Assembly: GCA_001051155.2 (NCBI GenBank)
Contig: JYIP02000006.1
Location: forward strand, 744,001-808,000
DNA length: 64,000 nucleotides
Direction of reading: 5' to 3'
From: Chrysoporthe austroafricana
Taxonomy: Eukaryota; Ascomycota; Sordariomycetes; Diaporthales; Cryphonectriaceae
Position 1 is the stretch's first letter. The number at the start of each line of letters is the position of its first letter. This document shows positions 39,601-49,339 of the stretch, piece by piece. The notes below the pieces were generated by a model, which worked only from the letters and a program-made list of their open reading frames with translations, ran no database searches and was not told the origin of the DNA. The position numbers were made by a program, and so were the translations under genes.

Positions 39601-41330
39601 AAGATTATAAGCAATTTCTCGAAAAAACTAAATAAGCCGGAACTCAATTATAGCATTCCGGATAAGGAATTGATAGCAATTATAAAAGCATTCGAAAAAT
39701 AGCAGCATTATTTAATCGGAATAAAATACTAGATTATAATGCATTCCGATTATAAAAACCTAATAATATTCATAACGATAAAAATCCTGAATAAGCAATA
39801 AGTTAAATGGGCAGAATTCCTTTTACAATTCGACTTAAAAATCGTTTATTGCAAAGAATTAGAAAACGGTAAAGCGGACGCATTTAATAGACAATCAGAC
39901 TATTAAAATAATAAATTAAGAAAATTACAAAATATCTTTTGACAAAATAAAAATAGCAACCTTATAAACGAAGCTAGAAAACTTAATATAATTATCAAAG
40001 TTAATAATAATAAAAGGAAGCTAGAAAATATAATTCCTGAAAAACAAGATAAGTATATCCGGAATATATATAGCGTATTAGCATACGGCTATTAAGGAAT
40101 CAGAGCTACGTACGAAAGAATCAAAAAGTACTGGAACCTTTTAGGATTAAAGAAAAGAATTGAAAGGATTCTACGAGAATGCAATAGCTGCAAGAAGAAT
40201 AAGATCGAACATTACAAGCCTTATAGACTGCTCTAATTATTTCCCGTCCTAGAAGCGGTTTGGCAATCTATTAGCTAGGATTTTATTACTAAGCTACTTC
40301 TCTTACGAAAACCTTTAACTAAAATGCAATATAATAGTTTATAGATTAAATAAGTATACTTACTTCTTTCCATATAAGGAAAGCAATATAGCAAAAGATC
40401 TCGTATATATATTTCTGAAAATAGTTATAGCCAATTATAGTATGCTTAAAGAAATTATTTCCGATAGAAATAGGAAATTCGCATTAAACTTCTAAATATT
40501 ACTTATAAAGCTATTCGAAATACGATAAAAGATATTTATAATATTTTACTTATAAACGGATAGATAAATAAAACGAATAAATCAAATTGTTAAATAATAT
40601 TTATAGCATTATATAAATTACGAATAAGACAATTGGATTAACTTATTATTTCTAATACAATTCGCATATAATAGCGCAAATATAAATATAATAAAAAAGT
40701 TATTATTTTACGTGCTATACGGTTATAATCCGATAGCTTACTATAACGAATTACCGGGAGCAAATGCAAAAGCAGCGGAAAAACGAATTAAAAGAATTAA
40801 AAAGGTTTAAAAAGAATTTCAGGAAGAACTGAAATTTATATAAGAAAGGATAACGAAATACGCCAATTCCAAAAGAATTGGGAGATTAATTCTACAGGAA
40901 AGAAATAAAGTCTATTTCGTTTGACGAAAAGAATATATCAAAATAACCAAACCCTCTTATTCGCTGGATTATAAGAAATTCGGATTATTTAAAGTACTGA
41001 AAAAAATCTCAGATATTAACTTTGAATTCGCATTACCCTATAAAATAAAAATCCACTCGGTCTTTCATATTTCGCTTTTCGAATTTATAACCAAAATAGC
41101 TAAAATAAACGCTATAGTACAAGTAAAGAATAACGAACCAGAATACGAAATAGAATAAATCCTTAAATATCGAAAACCGATAAATTATAAAGAATATCTA
41201 ATTAAATGGAAAGGATATTATTTAAGCGAAAATAGTTAGGAACCAATTAAGAACTTGGCTAATGCAAAGCAAGCATTCTAAATTTACTGGGAAAAAGCAG
41301 TTATTCGGATACAAAAATCCTCCCAATAAG
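36700..41330 (+). pseudogene. E2 pol with chromodomain, RIP-inactivated
   Basis: Protease active-site region at about 37,750-37,795 (LLDNSAQGNFI, Ser-Gly of the family motif altered). RT about 38,660-39,240 with YFNN at about 39,103-39,114. Integrase about 40,030-40,790 with ECNSCKKNK near 40,180. Chromodomain at 41,141-41,280 with EYLIKWKGYYLSENS. Same order and same inactivating changes as E3. The D-to-N change at the RT active site in both copies is the change RIP would make on GAC/GAT codons. Confidence 0.88.
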
Positions 41331-41449
41331 ACATTACTACTAGTTAGCATTCGGTACTGGAATAAAAGAATAACCAGTTAGAAAGACTTACCGGTTAACC
41401 AGAAAGACGGGCAATACTTAAAGAACTGACCGCATTTTCGGGCTTAACT

Positions 41450-42060
41450 TCCGAAATAGCAACGGGCTAATCAATTTCGGAATCAAACTGCTGCAAAATA
41501 GCTTCAAAATCAAAACTTTCCGGAAAGGGACTTTCAGGAACGAAAAGTTCCATAGCACGACGTTCGGCCTCGGCCTTACGATACTCTTCTTCGGCTTCCT
41601 CGGCCTTTAACCTTTCCAACTCTTCTATACTATTAATCTCTTGACAAACGGCCTGTATTATCTTTTCATACTATATACGCTTTTGGCATCGAAAGCGAAA
41701 GATTTTTTCTTTCGTTACTTCTAATTCGTTTTCCAGTTTTTAATAATATTAAGCTATTTTACGCAACTTGTCAAGAATAACGCCTAATATATCGTAACGG
41801 GAACAATTAAGCCGCATATATTCCGAATAGCGAAAAGAATCCCGTTCGGAAACTTAATAAACTAAGATACCGCGACCTTTACAAAACGAATAGGAAGGTA
41901 TTTGAACGGCGTATTGGAAGATCGCTTCTAGAAAAGAATTACGATACTGGGTCTTGAGCGAACGGTTCTTTTGCATTCTATTCGATATCCTAATCAGGAA
42001 AGTATAATAAATAAAAAGAAAGATTAAGGAAGCTTACAAAAAGTTAATAGGGACATTAAC
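41450..42060 (-). pseudogene. Antisense accessory gene of E2 (zinc-ribbon/coiled-coil)
   Basis: Best readable copy of the family A accessory gene. On the minus strand it gives GILVYQVSERDSFRYSEYMRL (cysteines largely turned to Tyr), KLENELEVTKEKIFRFR, then NSIEELERLKAEEAEEEYRK and FPESFDFEAILQQFDS. Compared with E3, the pattern VCQVSERDSS-C-SEC-VRLNRSRC emerges, consistent with a small zinc module and a coiled coil. It overlaps neither pol nor the LTR. Function unknown. Confidence 0.65.
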
Positions 42061-42078
42061 CGATAAGACGGGAAATGA

Positions 42079-42522
42079 TATTATAAACCAATATGCAAGA
42101 TTAGGATTTAATATTAAAAGCTACCCGAAACGACTTACTCGTTACCGAGATTTCAGAATTAATTACAGAACCTAACAAATGCTTATATAAGCCAGGGCTA
42201 GAGTTAGATAAGATAAGGATTATTGGATTACTAAGTAAGCCAGTAAGCCAGGCTTACTAGCTTATTTAATAAGCCGGTAATCCTTTACTGAAAAGCTGGA
42301 TATATAAGGACCAGATATCTATTAGATAAATAGCAATAGCTTTTCAGTTATTAATCTAAATATCAATTGGACTTTACTATTAATAATCGCACGAGATTTA
42401 TAAATATTGCGATATTCAATAAATCGTATTCCAATATTCAAGGCATATACTTAGCACCGCTCTTATTAGCATAAACCTTTAACTTTATAGCATATCTTAA
42501 GATTGCTATAGCGTTTATAATA
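42079..42522 (+). repeat. E2 3' LTR (family A)
   Basis: 444 bp, TATTATAAACC to GTTTATAATA, followed by the second CTAAT. Pairs with 35,146-35,589. Confidence 0.92.
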
Positions 42523-42527
42523 CTAAT

Positions 42528-43510
42528 ATAGCAAAAGTCGTTATAGTTTACGAATATAGTTATAATATAGCCTTTGCTATTTAGAAAAAAATAGCTAAGA
42601 ATATTAAGCTAGTTTTAATTAAGCTTAAAGCTCTTAAACCCATTATATTAATTGCTAATTTAAGCTTATTTGCTATAATAAAGCGAAATTTCATAATGCT
42701 AGCTAAATGCTATCGAATTATAAATAACATTATCGACTTAACCGAAAACGATTTACCGAGCATAATTAATCTATTGGTTATATTAAATAAAGCTTTCCGA
42801 GTGAATATTAATAGCATTCTGTTCTTACAAACTATGCTTTGCGCTATCCCTGCTTTATTTATTAAATATAACTTTAAATCCAAAGCTATTAAAGCCGAAA
42901 TCGCAATATATTATTGCATGCTAGCTTTTTATATATTTAAAGAGTATATACGCTATAATTTTACTTAAAGAAATAACTTTAGCATTAATTATTCTTATAT
43001 TGCTAATAGCTTTGCTATTTATAATAATATTAAATTCGGTATTATCGGAATTTACGATAATTATATCTAGTACTTTTTCTCTTTTATTATAGGAAAATAT
43101 ATATATAAGTTCGTTATTTAATTCCGTAACTTTGATTTTACTGTCTTATTCAACCGGTCGGGCTTATATTTTATTATAAATTAAATTTTCCATTTCGAAT
43201 ACGATTTTAAAGCTATTAAGATTGTTTTTATTAAAGACGATATAGATTACGATTTCAATACTATTTTTCAGAAATAAGCTAATAAAAATAAAGATAATTT
43301 TAGCGCTGCCCGGTTCTTGCAATATTAAAGTCGTATAATAAATTTCAAATTTTATATTTAAACGCATAAGCTAATTAAAACCTTATAGCTTAATGTTTAT
43401 AATTATACCAATCTTTGCGATTATATCGGAAAAGAAGAATTATTTGCTATATTCTTTCGCAATTTATTAAATTTTAAAGCTATTGCTAAAGCTCGGGAAG
43501 TTACCTTTAA
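42528..43510 (+). pseudogene. B2 post-integrase block, second part
   Basis: Resumes B2 after E2. The clean piece 42,696-42,968 (90 residues) starts MLAKCYRIINNIIDLTENDL and matches the B1 minus strand at about 3,410-3,150 (LAKRYQVINNIIDLIKNDL). Unidentified protein. The antisense open stretch 43,164-43,367 also has a counterpart in B1, so the coding strand is not fully proven. Confidence 0.5.
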
Positions 43511-44198
43511 TTAATAAATATAGCTATTATTTATCGATATAACCTTATTAACAGTATATAATGCTGCTTTCTTCCAATAATTTATAAATTTAGCTATTTA
43601 TATTAAAGATTAATTACGATATCGTTATATAATAATTATATATAGCTATCGGCTTTATATACCAATATATCTTATTATAATTTTATTTTATATTTATTAC
43701 TATTATATTTACTTAATACTTTATTATTTAAAAGCTATACTTTTTATTAATATTTATAAGCAATTTTAGTTTTTAGTTATATTTATATTAAATATTTCGG
43801 CAATAAATACGATTAAGCATTACCGAAATATATTTGAATATCGGCTAGCTTTATTATATATAAATATTATATATATTTATCCATTTTAAGAATAAACCGA
43901 TTGTAATAAAAGATTAATTCTAAGCCTTTAATGCGAGCAAGTTTTCTTTTTAATTTCCGATATAAGCATATTTGTTATTCAAATTCCCGGTATAAGCATA
44001 TTTACTTATTAGAATTCTAATACGAATTGGCTTTATAAAACGATTGTTATTTTCTATATAATCTCTTTTATTTAATAATGCTATTATGCTTTTCCTTATC
44101 GTATAACTCAGAATTCTATTATATTATACTACTGTTATTCAAAATATCCTTAACTATTAGCTTCCTTTATAGATAAAAGTTATAAGGGGCCGGCAATT
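43511..44198 (+). other. B2 region before its 3' LTR
   Basis: Counterpart of B1 1,879-2,450. A likely polypurine tract (TTATAAGGGGCCGG) ends just before the LTR at 44,199. No gene recognised. Confidence 0.5.
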
Positions 44199-44297
44199 AA
44201 TAGCAAAACTTATAAACGTAATGAATTTATAATAGATTCGCTTAGTAAATCTATAGTAAATTCTTTAATAAATACGCAATAAATTTATTAAGTAATA
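44199..44297 (+). repeat. B2 3' LTR (family B), truncated
   Basis: The first 99 or so bases match the B1 LTR (TAATAGCAAAACTTATAAAC; TGATAG turned to TAATAG by RIP). The rest is missing or unrecognisable. Confidence 0.75.
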
Positions 44298-44469
44298 TTA
44301 TTTATTTATTAACTTTTTTTCTTTTAATTATCTGAGCTTTTTATATTATTTATATATATATTTATATATTATTATAAAGCTTATTATTTATATCTTTATT
44401 ATATCAATTATTTGTATATATATACTTATATATAGTTTTAATTATTTATTATCTTATTATAAGCAATCC

Positions 44470-46490
44470 TTCCCTTTTAGGGTATTTTAAGCTTGTTTCG
44501 CTACTTGCTTTGCTAGCCGTTTTGCTTAGCTTTAGCCGTATTGCTTTGCTTTTTCAAGCTTTTATAGCTTATGCTATTTTTTAACCTTATTTTGCATATA
44601 AATAAAGCATATTATAACGAAATATTATTCCTATATCGTTTTTCTTTAAATGCATTTCTATAAATAATTGTCGGGTAATCCTATATAAGCATTATTATTT
44701 TCAATATATAAAACCTTTTTGTATTTATTTCGGGATTTTATAATAAGTTAGATTAATTAGTTTTATTCTTTAATTAGGAACCAATTGTATTTAATTTTCT
44801 CGCTAAAATATATCTAGCAATTATAATAAATATAATATATTCAAGTAAGTTTATAATAACGAAAGTATAAGTAATTAATTCTTTTATCTTTTTGAGGTTT
44901 ATATCCGTTATTCTGGAATAAAATGCTTTGGAAAAGTTCTTATAGCATAAGCTTATAAATAAAGTATTCAATTTTCGTATGCTTGAATATCCAATTATTA
45001 TTTTCTGAGTATTTTCTTTTCGCATACCGAATAACTGTCTTTTCCGTTTCTATAATAAGTTTCTCTCTAAATATAAGAGTTAATAAGTTATCTAATTGCT
45101 TATCTTGCAATATTGCTTTTTCAAATATAGCATTTAATATAAGCATTTCTATTTATTAAATACTAATTTCTTTTTCTATTATTATTTCCTATTATTATTC
45201 GAAATAGTAATTTAAAAGAAATTTTCTTAAATTTGTTTCTTTAACATTTAGCGAATTGCTTAAGCAATCCGAATTACTGCTATTTATAGCTGTATTATAA
45301 AAAGGGCTTTTTTTTCTTATAGCGAATTATCTTTGCCTTTTAAGTTTGTATAAAAATTATCTTAAATTTTCTTTTGCTAAGAAATATAATAAGCAATAAT
45401 CCTAATAGCAAGCTATTTAGTTTATATTGCTATAATTAAAGTCCGTTATTTGTTTTGATAAGATATTATTATTTAGCTAATTGGATTCTTATCGCTAAGC
45501 GATATTAATTTGTTTTTTTAGAATTAATTTCTATTTTCGCTTTTTTCTTTCCTAATAATAATTGCGGGCGATATAGCCTTTCTTGCCGCAATTATAGCAA
45601 GTAATTCTTTTGCGCTATTCTCGTATAAGAGTATTTAATTCTATAAATTTAGTATATATTATATTTGAATAAGCTATATTATTCCGGTTTTTTTATTAAA
45701 ATTTATATTTCTTAGAATTTAATTAGTATTTTGAAATATTGCTATAATACTTTTATTGCTGCTATTAGCATTCGTAAAGCCGATTATCGATACGAATTAT
45801 TTTATTAATAAATTTACTGAATTTTTCAAGTTAGTTTTCTTTATAGAATTTATCTTTAATTTCTTTTTTAAATTATATATAATAAGCGTTTATAAAAGGT
45901 TTATTCCTATAATTCAAATAAGCTATAATTTGCTTAAATTTAGCCGTATAATCCGTAGCTAAACCGGTTTGCCGGAATGCTTTTAGCTATTATATTGCAA
46001 TATATCGTTTGTCCGGGTTTCTGAAAATCTTTATAAAAGCTATTTCGAAATTGGAATAGTACTGGAAAATGCGCTTAATATTTTCAGAGCGAAATGCTTC
46101 GCTATTATCCAAATAGTTGCGAAAAGTTAGCTTTTACTATTAAAAAGCAAGCCTTTCGAAACGACTTCCCGCAAAGTTAATCTTATCGTAAGTAGTCCTG
46201 AATTAAGTATTATAATATTTGAAATAAGCTTTGAATTGGGTTAAGAAAGCTTAAAGGTTTCCGCGCATACTTTTGTAAAGTTTAAACTTATTAAGCTTGA
46301 AAGCTTTAGCTTGCTAGAAGGCATTAAAGCAAAAGATTTTATTCTTAACTTTTTCAAGTTGCTAATATAAGGCTATATTCTGTTCCTAGAATTGCTCGTT
46401 AATAAGGATAGCCGGGGCTTTTTCTTAAAAAGCCGGGTTATTAAAGAAAAACGGAATCTGAAGCGCTATTATATTTCGGGTATTGCTTAA
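44470..46490 (-). pseudogene. E5 gag and protease-proximal region, RIP-inactivated
   Basis: Reverse-strand match to E3 12,000-13,950, with the zinc-knuckle region near 45,560-45,620. Two clean minus-strand pieces (44,774-45,025 and 44,940-45,146) fall between gag and protease. Stops throughout. Confidence 0.7.
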
Positions 46491-46531
46491 AAGGTATATA
46501 CTAAACTGTTCTTAAATAAAAATCGTGAAAA

Positions 46532-46905
46532 TATTATAAATGCTATAATAATCCTAAAATATACTATAAGGTTAAAGGGTTTATGCTAACAAAAACGGTA
46601 TTAAATATAAGCTTTGAATACCGAAATATATTAATAGAGCTTTTGCAATGTTTATAAGCCTAGAGCGGCTATTACTTAAATGATTCTTAAAGTCCAAAAA
46701 ATATTTAAATTTACGATTAAAGGGCTATAGTAATTTATCTAGTAAATATTTCGTTTTTATATATTTAGCCTTTCAGTTAGAGATAGCTTAAATAGCTTAG
46801 CTATTTTATCCCTAACCCTTATTTATATAAGCATTCCCGGGTTTTTGCGGGGTTAGAGTCCCGGCATTTTGTATTATCTCCCGGTTCGTATATTGGTTTA
46901 TAACA
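46532..46905 (-). repeat. E5 5' LTR (family A, shorter variant)
   Basis: 374 bp, from TATTATAAATGC to GTTTATAACA. The terminal CA is unmutated here, confirming TG...CA ends for the family. U3 is shorter than in other copies. Confidence 0.8.
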
Positions 46906-47039
46906 CTAACGCTCTCTTTTTAAGAAGGTCCAGAAAGCTTAGGATAAAAGGGATATAATACTAATTAAAGCCTTTAAGGAAAACCAAGCACCGAAAAGAT
47001 AGCTTAAGGATTAAAAGCTTATAAAACGAAAGAAAGTTA
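46906..47039 (+). mobile_element. P1: pogo/Fot1-like transposon, left piece of 3' part
   Basis: Reads on + as the C-terminal region of a pogo-type transposase (ALFLRRSRKLRIKG, then RKTKHRKDSLRIKSL, with a stop). It is the inverted counterpart of 47,293-47,425 in P2. It ends at TA (47,038-47,039), the target of P2, and continues at 56,344. Confidence 0.75.
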
Positions 47040-47085
47040 AGTCGCAAAAGGTAGTTTCCAGCCACCTTTAGTTTCCGGCCACCCC
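47040..47085 (+). repeat. P2 left terminal inverted repeat
   Basis: About 45 bp with the word TAGTTTCCGGCCACC present twice in near-identical form. It matches the reverse of 56,299-56,343. The doubled word may be the transposase binding site (inference). Confidence 0.85.
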
Positions 47086-47098
47086 AGCCGCTATACTA

Positions 47099-47132
<34 letters not shown>

Positions 47133-48111
47133 TTCTCTTTCTTCTTATAAAGCCATTATAATGCAATTTTCCTTATCAATAAGTAATTCGATACCGCTCT
47201 TTTCATTTAGACTATTGTTATTTCCATTTACTGCTTCTTGAGTCCTCTATATGTCCTTAATGCTTGCGAATTTCGAATTCGGACTGATATTAACTTTCTT
47301 TCTTTTTATAGGCTTTCGGTCCTTAAGCTGTCTCCTTATTGTTTCGTTTTCCTTAAGGGTTTTGGCCAGAGCTATATCCTTTTTATCCCAGGCTTTCTGG
47401 ACTTTTCTGAAAAGAGAGCGTTAGCTGGAAGCTGAGGAAAGCTAGTTCCGGTATCTGTTCAGCTAGTAATACAAATCCCTAGCCTTCCGAAAGGTTGAAT
47501 ATATAATATTCGATAGCTGTAAAGGTATTCTTAATATCGAATTAAGTCCAGTTGATACTCTTGGATCTATATTCGACAAGAATTCGTATCGATTCTGGAT
47601 ATTCTCAAGGAAGAAAGGGCTCAGAAATGGCTTGGCCAGACGGAAGGACTATAGACCTATTACTTTCCACTCAGACCTTATATTCTGGTTAGAAAGGCCT
47701 TCCAGACAAACCAGACAATAGTTCTTAAAGAATAAACGCTTTCCGATAATAGTACTATTTCCCTATTAAGCTAGAGAATTCAGCTTCTTTCTATAAGCCC
47801 TTTTCAGAGAGGAAAAGACCTTTAGATCTAAAGGTTAAAAAACGTAAGAGGTATAAGGAAGCAAATAAAGCAATAAGATATTGTTTTGAAAGCATTCCCA
47901 TATAAATTCACTTGTTATATAGCTTCCGTAGCTATTTAGAACTAATAGTTTTCTTTCCAAAGGGTTTTCGGGTTAACTGCTAGAAATAAAGATTTTCTAT
48001 AGCTATTTAAAAGCTATAGCGTTATTTGTCTATCCGTTTATTATTGCTATAAATTGCCAGCTGTCGAATAGAATAAGATCTATAGGAAACCATTGCTATT
48101 ATACTATAAGG
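47086..48111 (-). pseudogene. P2 transposase, C-terminal part
   Basis: Minus-strand continuation of the transposase beyond E6: WFPIDLILFDSWQF, then the DDE-domain tail with SSK and an LYLLRFLTFRSKG segment, then KALRKTLK-like basic helix and NSLNEKSGIELLIDKENCII. The end runs through an alternating Ile-Tyr stretch made by a TA dinucleotide repeat (about 47,094-47,131) into the terminal inverted repeat. Several in-frame stops of TGG-to-TAG and CAA-to-TAA type. Confidence 0.75.
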
Positions 48112-48116
48112 CTTTT

Positions 48117-48529
48117 TATTATAAACGCTGCAGTAGATCCTAAGACGTACTATAGAGTTAAGGGGTTTATGCTAATAAGAGCGGTACTAAGTACGGGTCT
48201 TGAGCTTCAGGACAGGTTCATTTATATATCGCAATATTTATAAGCCAATGCGGCTATCAATAATAGGGTCCAATTGATATTTAGATTAACGATTGAAGAA
48301 CTATCTATCTATCCGGCTAGTAATTCTCCCAGCTTTATATATCTAATCTTTCAGTCCTTGGCTTATAGTTGCTTACTGGAACTCGCTACTGCTTACCGAA
48401 TCCCGGTAAGCTAGGCTAAGCCCTAATAACCCTAACCTTAAATTACGTAATCTTTGCGGGGTATGCCTCCCTATTATCTGGCCTGGGTTCTGTTTGGGAT
48501 TTCTTTCGTTTGCATATTAGTTCATAATA
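48117..48529 (-). repeat. E6 3' LTR
   Basis: 413 bp, from TATTATAAACGCTGCAG to TTCATAATA. Followed inside by TTATCCCCTTTC, the polypurine tract of the minus strand (GAAAGGGGATAA). Confidence 0.9.
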
Positions 48530-48599
48530 TTATCCCCTTTCTATCGGGTATTGTCCCTAATACTATTCCGTAAATGCCCTTATACGATAGTCTTTTCTT

Positions 48600-49210
48600 T
48601 ACGCCTTCCTAATTAAGATATCCTATAGAGTTATCAAGTCTTGTGGTCCCGTATTTACTTTTTCTTCCAAAAGCCTTGCCCGTTTTGAGCGATTTTCATT
48701 TATCGAGTCCCGGGAATACGAAATCATGCTTTGTTCTTTTTGTCTTGAAAAGGGCTTATCGTATCGCATAGTGGATAGGGTTAAGAGTTGTTCCAATTGT
48801 ACGAAAAGGGGGCGTTCTTGCGATACCGGACGGGTTCCGTTATTGTCTCGTAAGTTTCTTTCTGACTTATTTCTCTTATTTTCCTTCCTGATCCTGCTAT
48901 AATATTACGAGTTACCGATAAATTGTCCCGGATCGATAGTCGTAAAGTTGAGGAAGAAGGGCGGCTTCTAGAATTCTAGTCTTGTATAACTGAATCCTTA
49001 GCTTATCTTGCGCGGTTAAAGAAATAATGCTATTTCTTTCAAGAGAAAGGGATAAAGTTAGTAAATTAAGGTCTGGAAGAAGAAAAACGTAATTGTATAG
49101 CTGTCGAAATACAGGCAGTAGTTTCTGAAAAGTTCGTAACTGCTATTGCCGATCTTTCTTTTAATAGTTTTGATTGGAATTCCGTAAGTATCGGTAATTC
49201 TGTAATGGAC
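48600..49210 (+). pseudogene. Antisense accessory gene of E6 (CxxC...CxxC module plus coiled coil)
   Basis: On the strand opposite to E6 gag-pol, between chromodomain and 3' LTR. From about 48,705 it reads REYEIMLCSFCLEKGL, then VDRVKSCSNCTKRGRSCD. The cysteines form CxxC, a spacer of about 18, CxxC, then C six residues on, a plausible zinc ribbon. After a frame change near 48,900 comes a charged helix (KLSRIDSRKVEEEGRLLEF, ITESLAYLARLKKQ) and then FQERGIKLVN and VSIGNSVMDQS-like text. The tail differs in sequence from the E1/E2/E3 protein but the layout is the same. An intron or a frameshift could explain the frame change. Confidence 0.6.
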
Positions 49211-49339
49211 TAGTCTGATTTTTTGGGTAAGGCTAGTTTTTATCCTGAATCCGGGCAATCTTCTTAAATAATTCGGATAAATAGAGCTTTCATAAGCTTA
49301 TTCCTTTTCGTTATTATTTGCCCAAATAGTCTGTTAATA

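Larger units (their letters stand above)
35146..42522 (+). mobile_element. E2: complete family A Ty3/Gypsy chromovirus
   Basis: Two 444-bp LTRs (35,146-35,589 and 42,079-42,522) with an exact TSD CTAAT (35,141-35,145 and 42,523-42,527). Length 7,377 bp, uninterrupted. A purine tract (AAGACGGGAAATGA) precedes the 3' LTR. Inserted in the post-integrase block of B2, whose reading resumes at 42,528. Confidence 0.95.
29180..44297 (+). mobile_element. B2: family B Ty3/Gypsy element, 5' end outside window, interrupted by E2
   Basis: Same content and order as B1 but on the + strand: pol (29,208-33,720), the MPRNAL small block (33,737 on), the unidentified post-integrase block (34,360-35,145, continuing 42,528-43,500) and a partial 3' LTR (44,199-44,297). 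E2 is inserted at 35,146-42,522 and E7 interrupts its left side at 29,179. At the right end only about 99 of 207 LTR bases are recognisable before the sequence changes to E5. Confidence 0.82.
44298..46905 (-). mobile_element. E5: 5' part of a family A element, 3' part lost
   Basis: Reads right to left: 5' LTR (46,532-46,905), gag and the start of pol to about 44,300, where it abuts the truncated B2 LTR. Integrase, accessory gene and 3' LTR are absent, so no TSD can be checked on the left. On the right it abuts P1 at CTAAC (46,906-46,910). The leftmost 150 bases are very AT-rich and only loosely alignable. Confidence 0.7.

Noticed and set aside
47094..47131. TA dinucleotide microsatellite as an independent feature or centromere-like tract
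   Set aside because: It lies inside the transposase C-terminal region of P2, and a counterpart is present in P1 (about 56,501-56,528), so it belongs to the transposon.
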